A stretch of 64,000 nt of DNA from Pirellulimonas nuda (GCF_007750855.1 NZ_CP036291.1:5864905-5928904), one strand, 5' to 3'; counted from the first letter of the stretch, positions 47,108 to 56,043 are shown. Notes: generated by a model not told the origin, from the sequence alone. Program-made: numbers and translations.

Positions 47108-48654
47108 TACTACAGCGCTACGTTGATCTTGTTTGCGTTTGGGCGATCGGCCATGTTGTTGGTGTCGCAGGGGGGCGACCTGGCGCAGGGCCGCTAGCAT
47201 GGACGCCGATGAGATCCGCCGTTTGAAGCCGGAATTGACGAGTTACTTGCACGAATTCGACGCCTGTTTCTCGCGTCGAGATACTCGTGCGCACTTGCCA
47301 ACCTACGTCGAAGGCCAACTCTCCGAACTGCCCGCGAAGAGTTGCGAGCCGATGGCGCTGGCCGCCGGAGTGGCGCCGCGGACGCTGCAAGAGTTCCTGG
47401 CCCAGCACCGCTGGGACGAAGACGCCGTGCGCCGGCGACTCCAAGAGATCGTCCTCCGAGATCATGCGGGGCCGCACTCGATCGGCCTGATCGACGAAAC
47501 GAGCGACGTCAAGAAGGGGGACAAGACGCCCGGCGTGCAGCGGCAGTACTGCGGCTGCGTCGGCAAGCAGGAGAACGGCATCGTCACGGTCCACTTGGGC
47601 TACGCGACCGGCGACTTCCACGCGCTGGTCGACGGCGAGCTGTTCTTGCCGGAGAGTTGGTCGGAGGACCGCCAGCGGTGTCGGGCCGCCGGCATTCCCG
47701 AGGACATGGTCTACCGCTCCAAGTGGAAGATCGCCCTGGAGCTTTGCGATCGGGCCGCGGCCCACGGCGTGATGTTCGACTGGCTGACGTTCGACGAAGG
47801 CTACGGCGGAAAGCCGCTGTTTTTGCAGGGCTTGGACGGTCGAAAGCAACGCTTCGTCGCCGAGGTCCCGACGACGTTCTCGTGTTGGACCGACCGGCCG
47901 CGCGTGACGGAGCGACCCTTTCGCCGCGGCGGTCGCGGCCGGCCCCGCAAGGTCCCGCGGTTGGTCGCCGCAGCGAGCGCCCCGCAGAGCGTGCAAGACC
48001 TCGCCGAGAACTGGCCCGAGCTGCGTGATCAAGCGTGGACCCGGTACTACGTGAAGGACGGCGAGAAGGGGCCGCTCGTGTGGGAGGCGAAGCACGCCCG
48101 CATCGTCATGAAGAACGACGACGGGTTGCCGGGGATCGAACTCCACCTGCTCGTCGCCCGCAACGCATTGAACCACGATGAGGTGAAGTATTTCATCAGC
48201 AACGCCCCGTCCGACACGACCATCGAGACGTTGTTGCTGGTCGCGTTCTCGCGGTGGCGCGTCGAACGGTGCTTCCGCGACCAGAAGCAGGAGATCGGAC
48301 TCGATCAGTGGGAGGGCCGCTGTTACCTCGGTCTCAAACGCCACTTGATCCTGTCGTGCGTCAGCTACTTGTTCCTGGCCCGCTGTCGTGAACGGCTGCG
48401 GGGGAAAAAATCCGGAGGTCACGGTCTGCCAAGTCCACGCCGCCGTCGGCGCGCTGCTGCCGAGTTGGCAGCGTAACGGCCGGGCCTCGCCGACGCTCAT
48501 CGAGCACACCGCCAACGTCATCCAGCACTGGCAACAACGCAACGCCGCCGCGCGGGCCTCCCACCGGAAGCGAACCCTGAAAAAACTGCGGAGAAACGGC
48601 ATCATTCTCAAAGGCCTGATACGCTGCAGATGGACGTGACCTAGCGCTGTAGTG
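47108..48654. mobile_element. IS701-like insertion sequence with CTAG target duplication
   Basis: A 1547-bp element. The left end (47108-47121, TACTACAGCGCTAC) and the reverse complement of the right end (48641-48654, CACTACAGCGCTAG) form imperfect terminal inverted repeats. A 4-bp duplication CTAG lies directly outside (47104-47107 and 48655-48658); 4-bp YTAR duplications are typical for the IS701 family. The element sits 20 bases upstream of the surface-protein start and probably cut it from its native promoter region. Confidence 0.8.
47199..48639 (+). pseudogene. IS701-family DDE transposase, frameshifted at an A6 run
   Basis: The main frame from the ATG at 47199 reads a DDE transposase: first acidic site in GLIDETSDVKKGDKTPGVQ followed by RQYCG, second in WLTFDEGYGGKP, and the late Glu in VERCFRDQKQEIGLD. 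After RCRERLRGKK the frame runs into an arginine-rich end at 48474, while the frame one base further on continues NPEVTVCQVHAAVGALLPSW through to 48639, matching the length expected of a full transposase. The shift is at GGGGGAAAAAAT (48400-48411). One base fewer would restore a continuous protein of about 480 residues. Either a disabling mutation or transcript slippage at A6 explains it; a plain -1 ribosomal shift would not give the right frame. Confidence 0.75.
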
Positions 48655-48660
48655 CTAGGT

Positions 48661-48929
48661 TAACCGAGGAAACGCGAGTGCGATATGAACCTGTGCGACA
48701 ACGCTCCGCGTAGATTGCTGCACCGGCAGCCATCCTCGAGCCCGCAGCGGTGCAGCTCACCTCCGGCTAGTTCAGAATCGCCAAAGCAGCACAGGCTTCC
48801 TCGTTCGCCTCACTCCAAGACAGTCGCTTCCGATTCTCGTCCACTCGTCAGCAGGACGTGCTGCCGGTCTCTTTGCCGCCTACTCCACCACGGACCTAGT
48901 CCGCCAACTCGAGCCGGGCCCCGCCGGAC
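48661..48929. other. intergenic region to the right of the insertion sequence
   Basis: No gene seen between the insertion sequence and the sulfatase stop. This was presumably the upstream region of the surface-protein gene before the insertion. It holds the second copy of CGCAGCGGTGCAGCTC (48743-48764). Confidence 0.5.
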
Positions 48930-50366
48930 CTACCGCCCCTCGGGCCCCACCGTCGCCGCCTCGGCGTCGGCCGCCGCGCCGAACGTGTAGGCCGGCGAGT
49001 CGCTGCGGGCCCCGTCCATCTCCCGCGTCAGCCGCGCGACGATCTCGGGGTGATCGGCCGCTACGTTGTTGCGTTCGCCCAGGTCGTCGTCCAGGTTGTA
49101 CAGCTCTACCGGCCGTGGCTTCTTGGAGTTCATCCCTAGCTGCACCGCTTTCCAGGGGCCGACGCGGACCGACCGCTTGCCCCCTTGCTCGTAGAACTCG
49201 AAGTACAGGTAGGGGTGCTGTTGCTGCTGGCCCTTGCCGGTGAGGCTGGGGACCAGCGAGACGCCGTCTGTCTCTTTCGGCGCGTCGGCGCCGGCGACGT
49301 CGGCAAAGGTCGCCATCCAGTCTTGGAAGCCGCTGATCGTGTCCGACTCGCTGCCGGGTTCGATCTTGGCCGGCCAGACGGCCATCATCGGCACGCGGAC
49401 GCCCCCCTCGTACAGGTCGCGCTTGATGCCGCGTAGCGGGCCGGACGAGTGGAAGAACTCGGGGTCGAAGCCCCCCTCGGCGTGCGGGCCGTTGTCGCTG
49501 GTGAACACCACCAAGGTGTTGTCCGCCACGCCCAGCGTTTCGAGCTGCTCCAGCAGCCCGCCGATGGCGCTGTCCATCCGGGTGATCGCGGCCGCGGCGC
49601 CCTTCTGCGGCTGGGGCCAGTCGCGGTTCTTGTACGGGCCGTAGTCGGGGACCTGCATCCCTTCGTCGCCCGCTTCGTTGTTGGCGTGCGGCACAGCGAG
49701 CGAAAGGTACAAGAAGAACGGCTTGCTGTGGTTCTGGTTGATCCACTCGCGGGCTTCTTCGATCATCAGGTCGCCGGCGTAGTCTTCGCGCTTCGTGGCG
49801 TTCCCCGCGCCGCTGGGACGCGCGCCGGGCACGAAGTTGTTCAGGTACACCTTCTCGCCGTTGCGGAACAAGAACTCCGGGTACTGGTTGTGGGCGTGCC
49901 AGTGGCCCAGGTAGCCGAACGAGTAGTCGAAGCCCTGCTTGTTGGGAAAGCCGCTGGTGTGCTGGTCTCCCAGGCCCCACTTGCCGACGATGGCGGTGGC
50001 GTAGCCCCGGCCCTTGAGCACCTCGGCGATGGTGAGCGTGGCGTCTTCGAGCGGCTGCTCGCTGGTGTCGCTCACCGAGCGGTTGCCGCGCACCTCGGCG
50101 TGGCCCAGGTGCTTGCCGGTCATCAGCACGCAGCGCGACGGGGCGCAGACGGTCGAGCCGGCGTAGTGCTGGCTGAACCTCACGCCGTCGGCCGCCATGC
50201 GGTCGAGGTGGGGCGTGGCGATTCGCTGTTGGCCGTAGCAGCCGAGGTCGCCGTACCCCAGGTCGTCCGCCATGATGAACACGATATTCGGCGGCTGCTC
50301 GGCAGACGACGCGGCCGCCATCAACAACAAGCAGCAGCAGACCAAGGGGGTATAGATGCGGGGCAT
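48930..50366 (-). CDS. secreted arylsulfatase
   Basis: A 478-residue type I sulfatase with a signal peptide (LVCCCLLLMAAASSAEQPP). The first metal site is FIMADDLGYGDLGCYG and the modification motif CxPSR is CAPSRCVLMTG with Cys74 as the formylglycine precursor. Later motifs FTSDNGPHAEGGFDPEFFHS and GVRVPMMAVWPAKIEPG are typical of the arylsulfatase A/N-acetylgalactosamine-6-sulfatase group. The mature enzyme acts in the periplasm or outside the cell on sulfated glycans. The ATG at 50366 begins the signal peptide and has GGAAG eight bases upstream. It differs clearly from the sulfatase at 7928, so the two are not recent duplicates. Confidence 0.88.
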   Translation of the reverse strand: MPRIYTPLVCCCLLLMAAASSAEQPPNIVFIMADDLGYGDLGCYGQQRIATPHLDRMAADGVRFSQHYAGSTVCAPSRCVLMTGKHLGHAEVRGNRSVSDTSEQPLEDATLTIAEVLKGRGYATAIVGKWGLGDQHTSGFPNKQGFDYSFGYLGHWHAHNQYPEFLFRNGEKVYLNNFVPGARPSGAGNATKREDYAGDLMIEEAREWINQNHSKPFFLYLSLAVPHANNEAGDEGMQVPDYGPYKNRDWPQPQKGAAAAITRMDSAIGGLLEQLETLGVADNTLVVFTSDNGPHAEGGFDPEFFHSSGPLRGIKRDLYEGGVRVPMMAVWPAKIEPGSESDTISGFQDWMATFADVAGADAPKETDGVSLVPSLTGKGQQQQHPYLYFEFYEQGGKRSVRVGPWKAVQLGMNSKKPRPVELYNLDDDLGERNNVAADHPEIVARLTREMDGARSDSPAYTFGAAADAEAATVGPEGR

Positions 50367-50461
50367 GGCAGTACTTCCAGAGGGCGTGAAGAGGGTTCGC
50401 CCCGTAGTATCGCACCTAGAAACTTCGCCGTCAAATACAAGAATTGCGCAGCGGCAGCCTC

Positions 50462-50580
50462 TTAACCACAAAGGTCACGAAGAGACGCAAAGAGACAAGA
50501 CGACGTGGATCGCAGAGTGGAACGGAACTCAAAACGTCTTCCGGCCGCCCTTCGTGCTTCTTCGTGCCCTTGGTGGTTCA
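50462..50580. repeat. inverted repeat, TTAACCACAAAGG-CACGAAG type
   Basis: TTAACCACAAAGGTCACGAA then GAGACGCAAAG (50462-50492) faces a reverse complement that reads TGAACCACCAAGGGCACGAA then GAAGCACGAAGG (50549-50580). The arms are about 80 percent alike and separated by about 56 bases. The same wording begins the repeat at 6547, which shows a dispersed family within this window. Confidence 0.6.
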
Positions 50581-50587
50581 CCGTCCG

Positions 50588-51052
50588 TCACGGGTGCAGC
50601 AAGAAGGTCGCCTCGATCTCGACCGCCATCCCGGCCGGCAGCGAAGGCGTGCCGAACGCGCTGCGGGCGGCCACGCCGGCGTCGGCGCCGAACACCTCGC
50701 GCATTAGCTCGCTGAAGCCGTTGATCACGGCCGGGTGCTGGGTGAACTCGGGGGTGGCGCACACCAGGCCGAGGGTCTTCACCAGCCGCTGCACCTTGTC
50801 GAGCGTGCCGAGCTGCGCACGCAGCGAGGCCAGCATCGCCAGCCCGGTGAGCCGGGCCGCGGCGTAGCCCGCCTCGACATCGAGCGAGTCGCCCAGGCGG
50901 CCGGTGGTCAGCTTGCCGTCGGCTTGCAGCGGCCCGTGCCCCGAGGTGTGGGCTAGGCTCCCCACCACAATCACCGGCTTGTAGAGCCCCATCACCGCGG
51001 GGGGGGAGGGGAGCGTGATCCCTAGTTCGACGAGTCGTTGTTCTGCGCTCAT
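50588..51052 (-). CDS. RidA/YjgF family protein
   Basis: A 154-residue protein of the RidA (YER057c/UK114) superfamily, whose best known members hydrolyse reactive enamines and imines formed by PLP enzymes. Motifs include VGSLAHTSGHGPLQADGKL near residue 30 and the C-terminal SLPAGMAVEIEATFLL, matching the family's LPxGxxVEIExxA end. The arginine that binds the substrate carboxylate in canonical RidA is not obvious at the end, so this may belong to a related subgroup with another substrate. The length (154) is slightly above the usual 125-130 because of an N-terminal extension. Cytoplasmic. Confidence 0.78.
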   Translation of the reverse strand: MSAEQRLVELGITLPSPPAVMGLYKPVIVVGSLAHTSGHGPLQADGKLTTGRLGDSLDVEAGYAAARLTGLAMLASLRAQLGTLDKVQRLVKTLGLVCATPEFTQHPAVINGFSELMREVFGADAGVAARSAFGTPSLPAGMAVEIEATFLLHP

Positions 51053-51079
51053 GGGTAGCTACGGGTTGGTGAGTTCACG

Positions 51080-51131
51080 GATTGAAAATTGCAACTTGCA
51101 TTTTGGAATCATCAATTTGCAATTTGCAATC
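51080..51131. repeat. AT-rich inverted repeat of GCAAATTGCA type
   Basis: GATTGAAAATTGCA (51080-51093) faces TGCAATTTGCAATC (51118-51131), differing at one position. The stretch is strikingly AT-rich in this GC-rich window and lies between the RidA-like gene and hisI. It could be a terminator-like or dispersed repeat element. Confidence 0.5.
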
Positions 51132-51152
51132 TGTATTGCCAAGCGCTCGCTG

Positions 51153-51551
51153 CTACTTACCGTAGACCTCACTCGGGTCAAACACCCGCTGCTCCACCAC
51201 GCGCAGCCCCGCGGGGGTCGCCTCTCGAAAGAAGCAGCTTGGGTACCCCTGGTGGCAGGCGGCGCCCCCTTCTTGATCGACCTGCAGCAGGATGGCGTCT
51301 TGGTCGCAGTCTAGCAGCACCCGGCGTACCCGCTGGCGGTTGCCGGAGGTCTCCCCCTTGCGCCACAACGCACCCCGGCTGCGGCTGTAGTACACGGCCC
51401 AGCCGGTGCTGAGGGTCAGGTCGTACGCCTCGCGGTTCATGTAGGCGATCATCAGCACCCGGCCGGTCTGGGCGTCCTGGGCGATCGCCGGCAGCAGGCT
51501 GTCGGCGTCGGCAAATGCGGGGGCGTCGTTGGGCAGGGGCGGCGTGTCCAT
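51153..51551 (-). CDS. hisI: phosphoribosyl-AMP cyclohydrolase
   Basis: A 132-residue HisI enzyme that opens the adenine ring of phosphoribosyl-AMP in the third step of histidine synthesis. Motifs are [40 protein letters not shown] and the zinc/magnesium region [20 protein letters not shown] followed by HQGYPSCFF. The first three Cys/Asp ligands are in place. Length is normal for the stand-alone cyclohydrolase (no HisE part). The ATG at 51551 is taken from the family length; a longer frame adds a Pro/Arg-rich tail that would read through repeat DNA. No other his gene lies in the window, as is usual where his genes are scattered. Confidence 0.9.
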   Translation of the reverse strand: MDTPPLPNDAPAFADADSLLPAIAQDAQTGRVLMIAYMNREAYDLTLSTGWAVYYSRSRGALWRKGETSGNRQRVRRVLLDCDQDAILLQVDQEGGAACHQGYPSCFFREATPAGLRVVEQRVFDPSEVYGK

Positions 51552-52029
51552 GAGGTTCTGCTTGCTACCCAGAAGGCTATCGAGGCGAGCCGGGCGTCCC
51601 CGCCCCCGGCGTGGCGGCAAGGGCGCTGATCACCGGCGGGTCTTCCCAGCAGCGCCGGGGGCGGGGACGCCCCGGCTCGCGACCGGCGAGGGGCGCTGCC
51701 CGCGTGTCACGACTGACTATAGCCGGCCGCCAGCGGCGCATCCATCGCCCCCGGCGAGCCCCTTGCAAGAGTCACAACACCCCTTTTTGGCGCGACCCGG
51801 CGCCTTGCGCCCCTACGCCGCGTCCCACCGGCGCGACCGGCGCCTTGCGACCGGCGCCGCCGGCCCAGCCGGCGCCAGGCTCCCAAACCCCCGTTGCTAG
51901 CGTCGGGCACAGCCGGGCTGCTAGCAGCGTCGATTGAACGAGCAAGAGGCGGTTCCCCCCGCGCCGTGCAGGCCCGCCAGCGCAGACCGCCCAACCCAGC
52001 CGCCCCGGCGCCAACTCGGAGGATTCCAG
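51552..52029. other. GC-rich intergenic region with hairpin
   Basis: No supported gene in 478 bases. It contains the long inverted repeat at 51585-51680 and many short repeats of GGCGCCGG words (for example CCGGCGCC near 51820-51880). The last bases supply the ribosome binding site GGAGGA (52018-52023) for the glycosyltransferase gene. Confidence 0.5.
51585..51680. repeat. 27-bp inverted repeat
   Basis: GCGAGCCGGGCGTCCCCGCC then CCCGGCG (51585-51611) pairs with the reverse complement at 51653-51680 with a single-base bulge. The loop is about 41 bases. It follows the start side of hisI, so it is not a hisI terminator; it is more likely a dispersed palindromic element. Confidence 0.65.
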
Positions 52030-52629
52030 GTGGATACGAAGCTCTCGATCGTCCTGCCCGTCTACAACGCCGAACGAAGCCTCCGCCAACAAGTCGAAAG
52101 CGTCCTGGAGCAAGCCGGCGAGCTCACGCCGCGGTTCGAGGTGTTGATCGTCGACGACGGTTCCACCGACGACACGTTCGACATCGCCAACGAGCTCTCG
52201 GCCCAGTACGTCCAGGTAGCCGTGGTGCGTCAGCCGCAGCGTCACGGCCTGGGCGCCGTGATCCGCCGGGTCCGCCGCCGGCTGGCGGGCCGGTGGGTGG
52301 TGCTGCACGACGGGGTCTCGCCGCTCGAGGCGGGGCAGATCCGCCGGTTGTGGGAAGAACGCTTCGGCGCCGAGCAGGTCCCCGCGGATCAGAACGCCGC
52401 CGCCGAGCTGCGTCGCGCGGTAGCGACCCACGCGGCCGTGGCCGCGGCCCACTCCCGTCTGGCGGGCTTCCAGTGGATGAGTGGCGACGAAGCGACGGAC
52501 GAAGCGGCCGGCCTAACCCGCGCCGACTCCAGCTCCCCACGCGAGCGGCGCCGCAGCGTCGGCCAGATCCCTACGCTCCCCAGGCCGCGGCTGATGAGCT
52601 CGCTGAGCGATTTTGCGATCGGGGAGTAA
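52030..52629 (+). CDS. short glycosyltransferase family 2 protein
   Basis: A 199-residue protein beginning VDTKLSIVLPVYNAERSLRQ, which is the start of the GT-A Rossmann fold of family 2 glycosyltransferases; the nucleotide-sugar motif VLIVDDGSTDDTFDIA and a following HGLGAVIRRVRRRLAGRWVV are visible. The second half that normally binds acceptor and the DxD/metal region after it is missing or diverged; the C-terminal 90 residues are Ala/Arg-rich. So it may be a truncated or specialised enzyme rather than a complete transferase. The GTG at 52030 is preferred because GGAGGA is seven bases upstream and it starts the family sequence; an in-frame ATG at 51934 has neither. Confidence 0.65.
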   Translation: MDTKLSIVLPVYNAERSLRQQVESVLEQAGELTPRFEVLIVDDGSTDDTFDIANELSAQYVQVAVVRQPQRHGLGAVIRRVRRRLAGRWVVLHDGVSPLEAGQIRRLWEERFGAEQVPADQNAAAELRRAVATHAAVAAAHSRLAGFQWMSGDEATDEAAGLTRADSSSPRERRRSVGQIPTLPRPRLMSSLSDFAIGE

Positions 52630-52724
52630 CGCCCGGGCTGGTGGCGGAGGTGGTATGATGTCGGAAGTGCGCGTAGTCGCACATATGCCGGCGTCACTCC
52701 TTCTCCAGCCGATAGCAACTGATC

Positions 52725-53585
52725 ATGAAGAAGACATCGCTTTCCTCGCCGCTCGCCATTGCAGCGACGGCCATGATGATTGGGACGGTCGCGACCTCCC
52801 AGCCGCTTTCGCCACCCAAGCCGGCAAAAGCGCAACGGATTGAGGCGCCGGTGCTGAAGATCTTCAGCGCAAACGACGGAGATCACAAGTTCGTTGCCTA
52901 CTTGGTCTCCTGGAAGGGCGCCGAAGTGATTGTGAGCGATCCCTTGGCCAAGAGCGAATATAAGCCGGGGGACACGATCACGTTCTTGGCGAGCCGAACA
53001 GATTCGCCGCGTTACGCGGCCTTGAGCTTCACATTGTTCCCCGGACGTGCCAGGGGGAATGCGGACTCGGGCGACGGGGCGATGCCTAAAGAAGAACAAG
53101 ACCGACAGATGAGGATCGTCAGCGGGGACCTAGACGCGGCGAAGACGGAGACCGAGCGGTTTTACGCGTTGGGTCGCGCGGCCAGGAATGCGCTCGACGC
53201 GGGCAAGATAGACGAAGCGAAGGCGCTGTCGTTGGAGTTGGAGGCGCTCGCGGCAAAGCACAAGGACGACTGGAACTACGGCAACGCCGTCCAGGACTCG
53301 AACCAGGTGTTCGGACGGATCGCGCTTTCCGCAGGGGATGTCGAAGAAGCGAAACGACGGCTGCTCGCCTCGGCCGACAGCAAGGGCTCGCCGCAGATGA
53401 ACTCGTTCGGGCCCAACATGCAGCTCGCCAAAGAGCTGCTAGAGAAGGGCGAGAAGGACGTGGTGATGGAGTATTTTGACCGCTGCGGCGATTTCTGGGA
53501 GATGGGGACGGACTCCCTCGATCAATGGCGAGACTCCGTGAGCCGTGGAACGACGCCTAACTTTGGCGCCAACCTGAAGTATTGA
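52725..53585 (+). CDS. secreted hypothetical protein with TPR-like helical region
   Basis: A 286-residue protein with a signal peptide (MKKTSLSSPLAIAATAMMIG, then TVATSQ). Residues about 45-110 form a beta-rich part (VAYLVSWKGAEVIVSD). The C-terminal half (ERFYALGRAARNALDAGKID, later GRIALSAGDVEEAKRRLLAS and KELLEKGEKDVVMEYFDRCG) has the helix pattern of tetratricopeptide-like repeats. A TATGAT hexamer at 52654-52659 could be its -10 element. GC content is lower than in neighbours. No family is recognised; possible role in assembling or binding an envelope partner is inference. Confidence 0.6.
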   Translation: MKKTSLSSPLAIAATAMMIGTVATSQPLSPPKPAKAQRIEAPVLKIFSANDGDHKFVAYLVSWKGAEVIVSDPLAKSEYKPGDTITFLASRTDSPRYAALSFTLFPGRARGNADSGDGAMPKEEQDRQMRIVSGDLDAAKTETERFYALGRAARNALDAGKIDEAKALSLELEALAAKHKDDWNYGNAVQDSNQVFGRIALSAGDVEEAKRRLLASADSKGSPQMNSFGPNMQLAKELLEKGEKDVVMEYFDRCGDFWEMGTDSLDQWRDSVSRGTTPNFGANLKY

Positions 53586-53619
53586 AGGCTTTCGCCACGG
53601 AGAGGTCTTCGTGGATGGT

Positions 53620-54642
53620 TCATTCTGCGGCCAGCGCATCGCGCCGCGCCAGCCCCGCCGCGCCGATGAAGCCCGCGTCGCCCGCTAGCTTGGCGAACTC
53701 GATCGTGACCGCTTCGCGGAGGTGTTCGATCATCCGGCCGCGGGCCTCGGCGCGGACCGCGGCGAGGAACCTCTCGCCCAGCGGGTGGCCGGCGCCGCCG
53801 AAGGTCATGGCGCCGCCGATCACCACCCCCTCGGGGTCGAGCGTGTGGACCAGCGTCACGATACCGATCGCCAGCAGCCGGGCCGTCTCCATGACGACGC
53901 TCAGGGAGAGCTCGTCTCCCTCCTCGGCGTTCTGGGCCACCAGCAGCGGCGTCAGCTCTTCGCCGGCCGCCACGCGGTCGCGGAGCGTGCTGGGGGGCGC
54001 CGGCTTGGCGAGCAGCTCCTGGGTGCGGCGGACCACGCCGTACGAGCCGCAATAGCCCTCCAGCGTGCCGCGGATGCCCAGGGAGTTGAGCGGGGCGTCT
54101 GGAGCGCAGTCGATGATGATGTGCCCCACCTCACCGCCGCAGCTATGGGCGCCCGCCACCAGCACGTCGTCCAGGATCACGCCCCCGCCAACGCCGGTCC
54201 CCAGCGTCACCATCACCATGGTGCCGAACCGCCGGCCGGCGCCGCTCCAGAACTCGCCGTACGCCGCGGCGTTGGCGTCGTTGGCGTAGGTGACCGGCAG
54301 CTTGCAGGCCTCGGAAACGATCTTGCGGATGGGCGTGTGCCGCCACGCGGGGATGTTGCCGGGCGTGAGCAGGATGCCGTTGGGGACGTCCATCGGCCCG
54401 GGGGTCGCGAGCCCTAGGCGACGGACATCGCCGCGATCGACGCCGGCCTCCGTGAGCAGCGTCTCGATCACGTGAGCGATCCGCCCCGCGGCGTCTTCGA
54501 CGCCCCGTTCTTGCTCGGTCGCGATCGACTTGTAACCCAGCGTTATCCCGCGATTGGTGACCAACCCGATCTTAATACCGGTGCCGCCCACGTCGACGCC
54601 AATGAAGAGTGGGAGGTCGCTCTGCGAGGCGGATGGCGCCAT
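53620..54642 (-). CDS. ROK family sugar kinase (glucokinase-like) lacking the zinc cysteines
   Basis: A 340-residue ROK protein. The ATP site GVDVGGTGIKIGLV, the sugar-binding TPGPMDVPNGILLTPGNIPA and the catalytic NDANAAAYGEFWSGAG are all in place, as are GTGVGGGVI and the zinc-ligand His in GEVGHIII. The CxCGxxGC zinc motif is absent: the matching positions read PLNSLGIRGTLEGY, so all three Cys ligands are replaced. The enzyme probably phosphorylates glucose or a related sugar; the lost zinc site may alter stability or specificity. There is no HTH, so it is a kinase and not a NagC-type regulator. Converges on the TPR-like gene. Confidence 0.85.
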   Translation of the reverse strand: MAPSASQSDLPLFIGVDVGGTGIKIGLVTNRGITLGYKSIATEQERGVEDAAGRIAHVIETLLTEAGVDRGDVRRLGLATPGPMDVPNGILLTPGNIPAWRHTPIRKIVSEACKLPVTYANDANAAAYGEFWSGAGRRFGTMVMVTLGTGVGGGVILDDVLVAGAHSCGGEVGHIIIDCAPDAPLNSLGIRGTLEGYCGSYGVVRRTQELLAKPAPPSTLRDRVAAGEELTPLLVAQNAEEGDELSLSVVMETARLLAIGIVTLVHTLDPEGVVIGGAMTFGGAGHPLGERFLAAVRAEARGRMIEHLREAVTIEFAKLAGDAGFIGAAGLARRDALAAE

Positions 54643-54728
54643 GGGAAGCCGTGTCGGTGGAGTGGGGTTAAGACGGGCCGATCAATCTACCGGCCAACAC
54701 CTTTACAGGAGAAGCGTCGCGTTAAAGC

Positions 54729-55973
54729 TTATTCGGGCAACCTGCCACGCTCGACCTCGGGCAGCTCGCCGGTGAGGGCTTCGAGGAACGCGACCAAATC
54801 TTCTTTCTCTTGCGCGCTCAGGCCGATCGCCAGCACCTTGTCGCTGAGGTAGGCATTGGGCTCGCCCCCCTTGTCGTACCACTGAACAACCTCCATCAGC
54901 GTGGCCTGTGAGCCGTCGTGCATGTAGGGGGCGGTCTGGGCGATGTTCCGCAGCGTGGGGGTTTTGAAGGCGCCGCGGTCGGCGTCGTCGCCCGTGATGG
55001 CGAACCGGCCCCAGTCGCGTCGGTCGTCAGGAACGTCGGCGCCCATGCCGACCCCCAGATTGTGGTACAGCTCGTCGGTAAGATTGGCGCCCACGTGGCA
55101 CTGGGCGCACCCCACCCGCTGGCTGAAGAAGAGCTCGGCGCCGCGTTTGGCGCCCGCGGACATCGGTTGCGCCGCGGCCAGGCGTTTGAGCTTCTGGTGC
55201 TGGTCGAAGAGCGCCGGGTCGTCCTCCTCTAGTGTGTCTGCGTAGGCGAGGTCTTCGGCGTAGGCCTTCTCGAAACGCGCGAGCTGCTGCTGGTAGTCCC
55301 ATGGGGAGGCGCCGGTGACGATCGTCCGCTCGAAGCAGGCGATCGCCCGGCCGATGTTCTCGATCGTGACGCCTTCTGGGAACACCGCCTCGAACTGGAG
55401 GCGGTAGACCTCGACGCCGGCTAGGCATTCAGCGCAGGCGTCGTGGGTGTGCCCCATCTCGATCGGGTTGGCGATCGGCCCGATCGCTTGCTCCTCCAGC
55501 GAACCGGCGCGCCCGTCCCAGAACTGCTTGCCCGACACGATGCGGTTGAGCACCGTGGGCGAGTTGCGCGTTCCCTCTTGCGCCCCGACGCCGATGCCGA
55601 ACCGGGTGTCGGCGGCGTAGCCGTGGTCGGGGTCGTGGCAGCTTGCGCAGCTAACGGCGCCGTCGCCCGAGAGCCGGCCGTCGAAGTAGAGCTGCCGGCC
55701 CAGCTCGATCTTGGCCCGGGTTAGCGGGTTCTCGGCGAGGCCGGCGGTCTGCATCGCCCCGGCGGCGAGGCCCAACGGCAGCTTGGGCCTGAGGGGGTTG
55801 TGGTTCTCGGGGTCGGCGAGCCACGCCCGCACCTCGTCGGCCCTCAGCGGGCCGTCGCCCGGAACGCCCGAGAGCAGGTCCGCCACGCCGAGCTCGACGG
55901 CCTCCGAGCCCACCGTTAGCGCCGGCGCAGCCAACGCCGCCAGCAGCGTCACACGAAGAACAAGTCCAGCCAT
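54729..55973 (-). CDS. MauG/CcpA-type dihaem cytochrome c peroxidase
   Basis: A 414-residue periplasmic protein with a signal peptide (MAGLVLRVTLLAALAAPALT). Two haem c binding motifs are present: CASCH (about residue 110) and CAQCH (about 290), with the high-potential-haem ligand Met in a region such as TAPYMHDGSQATL. The family reduces hydrogen peroxide or performs protein oxidations. DGRLSGDGAVSCASCHDPDH and NSPTVLNR are typical. The start is the ATG at 55973, directly at the signal peptide. The final tail is short. There is no obvious partner gene; tpx, another peroxidase, follows upstream but is separated by about 110 bases and is in the same direction. Confidence 0.87.
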   Translation of the reverse strand: MAGLVLRVTLLAALAAPALTVGSEAVELGVADLLSGVPGDGPLRADEVRAWLADPENHNPLRPKLPLGLAAGAMQTAGLAENPLTRAKIELGRQLYFDGRLSGDGAVSCASCHDPDHGYAADTRFGIGVGAQEGTRNSPTVLNRIVSGKQFWDGRAGSLEEQAIGPIANPIEMGHTHDACAECLAGVEVYRLQFEAVFPEGVTIENIGRAIACFERTIVTGASPWDYQQQLARFEKAYAEDLAYADTLEEDDPALFDQHQKLKRLAAAQPMSAGAKRGAELFFSQRVGCAQCHVGANLTDELYHNLGVGMGADVPDDRRDWGRFAITGDDADRGAFKTPTLRNIAQTAPYMHDGSQATLMEVVQWYDKGGEPNAYLSDKVLAIGLSAQEKEDLVAFLEALTGELPEVERGRLPE

Positions 55974-56043
55974 ATCTAAGTCCAAGCAGTCGCTACCCGA
56001 TGGAAATGCCCACGCCCTCCCACCTCCACCGGCTCGAAAAACA

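Noticed and set aside
47118-48611. 497-codon open frame antisense to the transposase
   Set aside because: Mirrors the DDE transposase whose motifs are clear; no independent motif.
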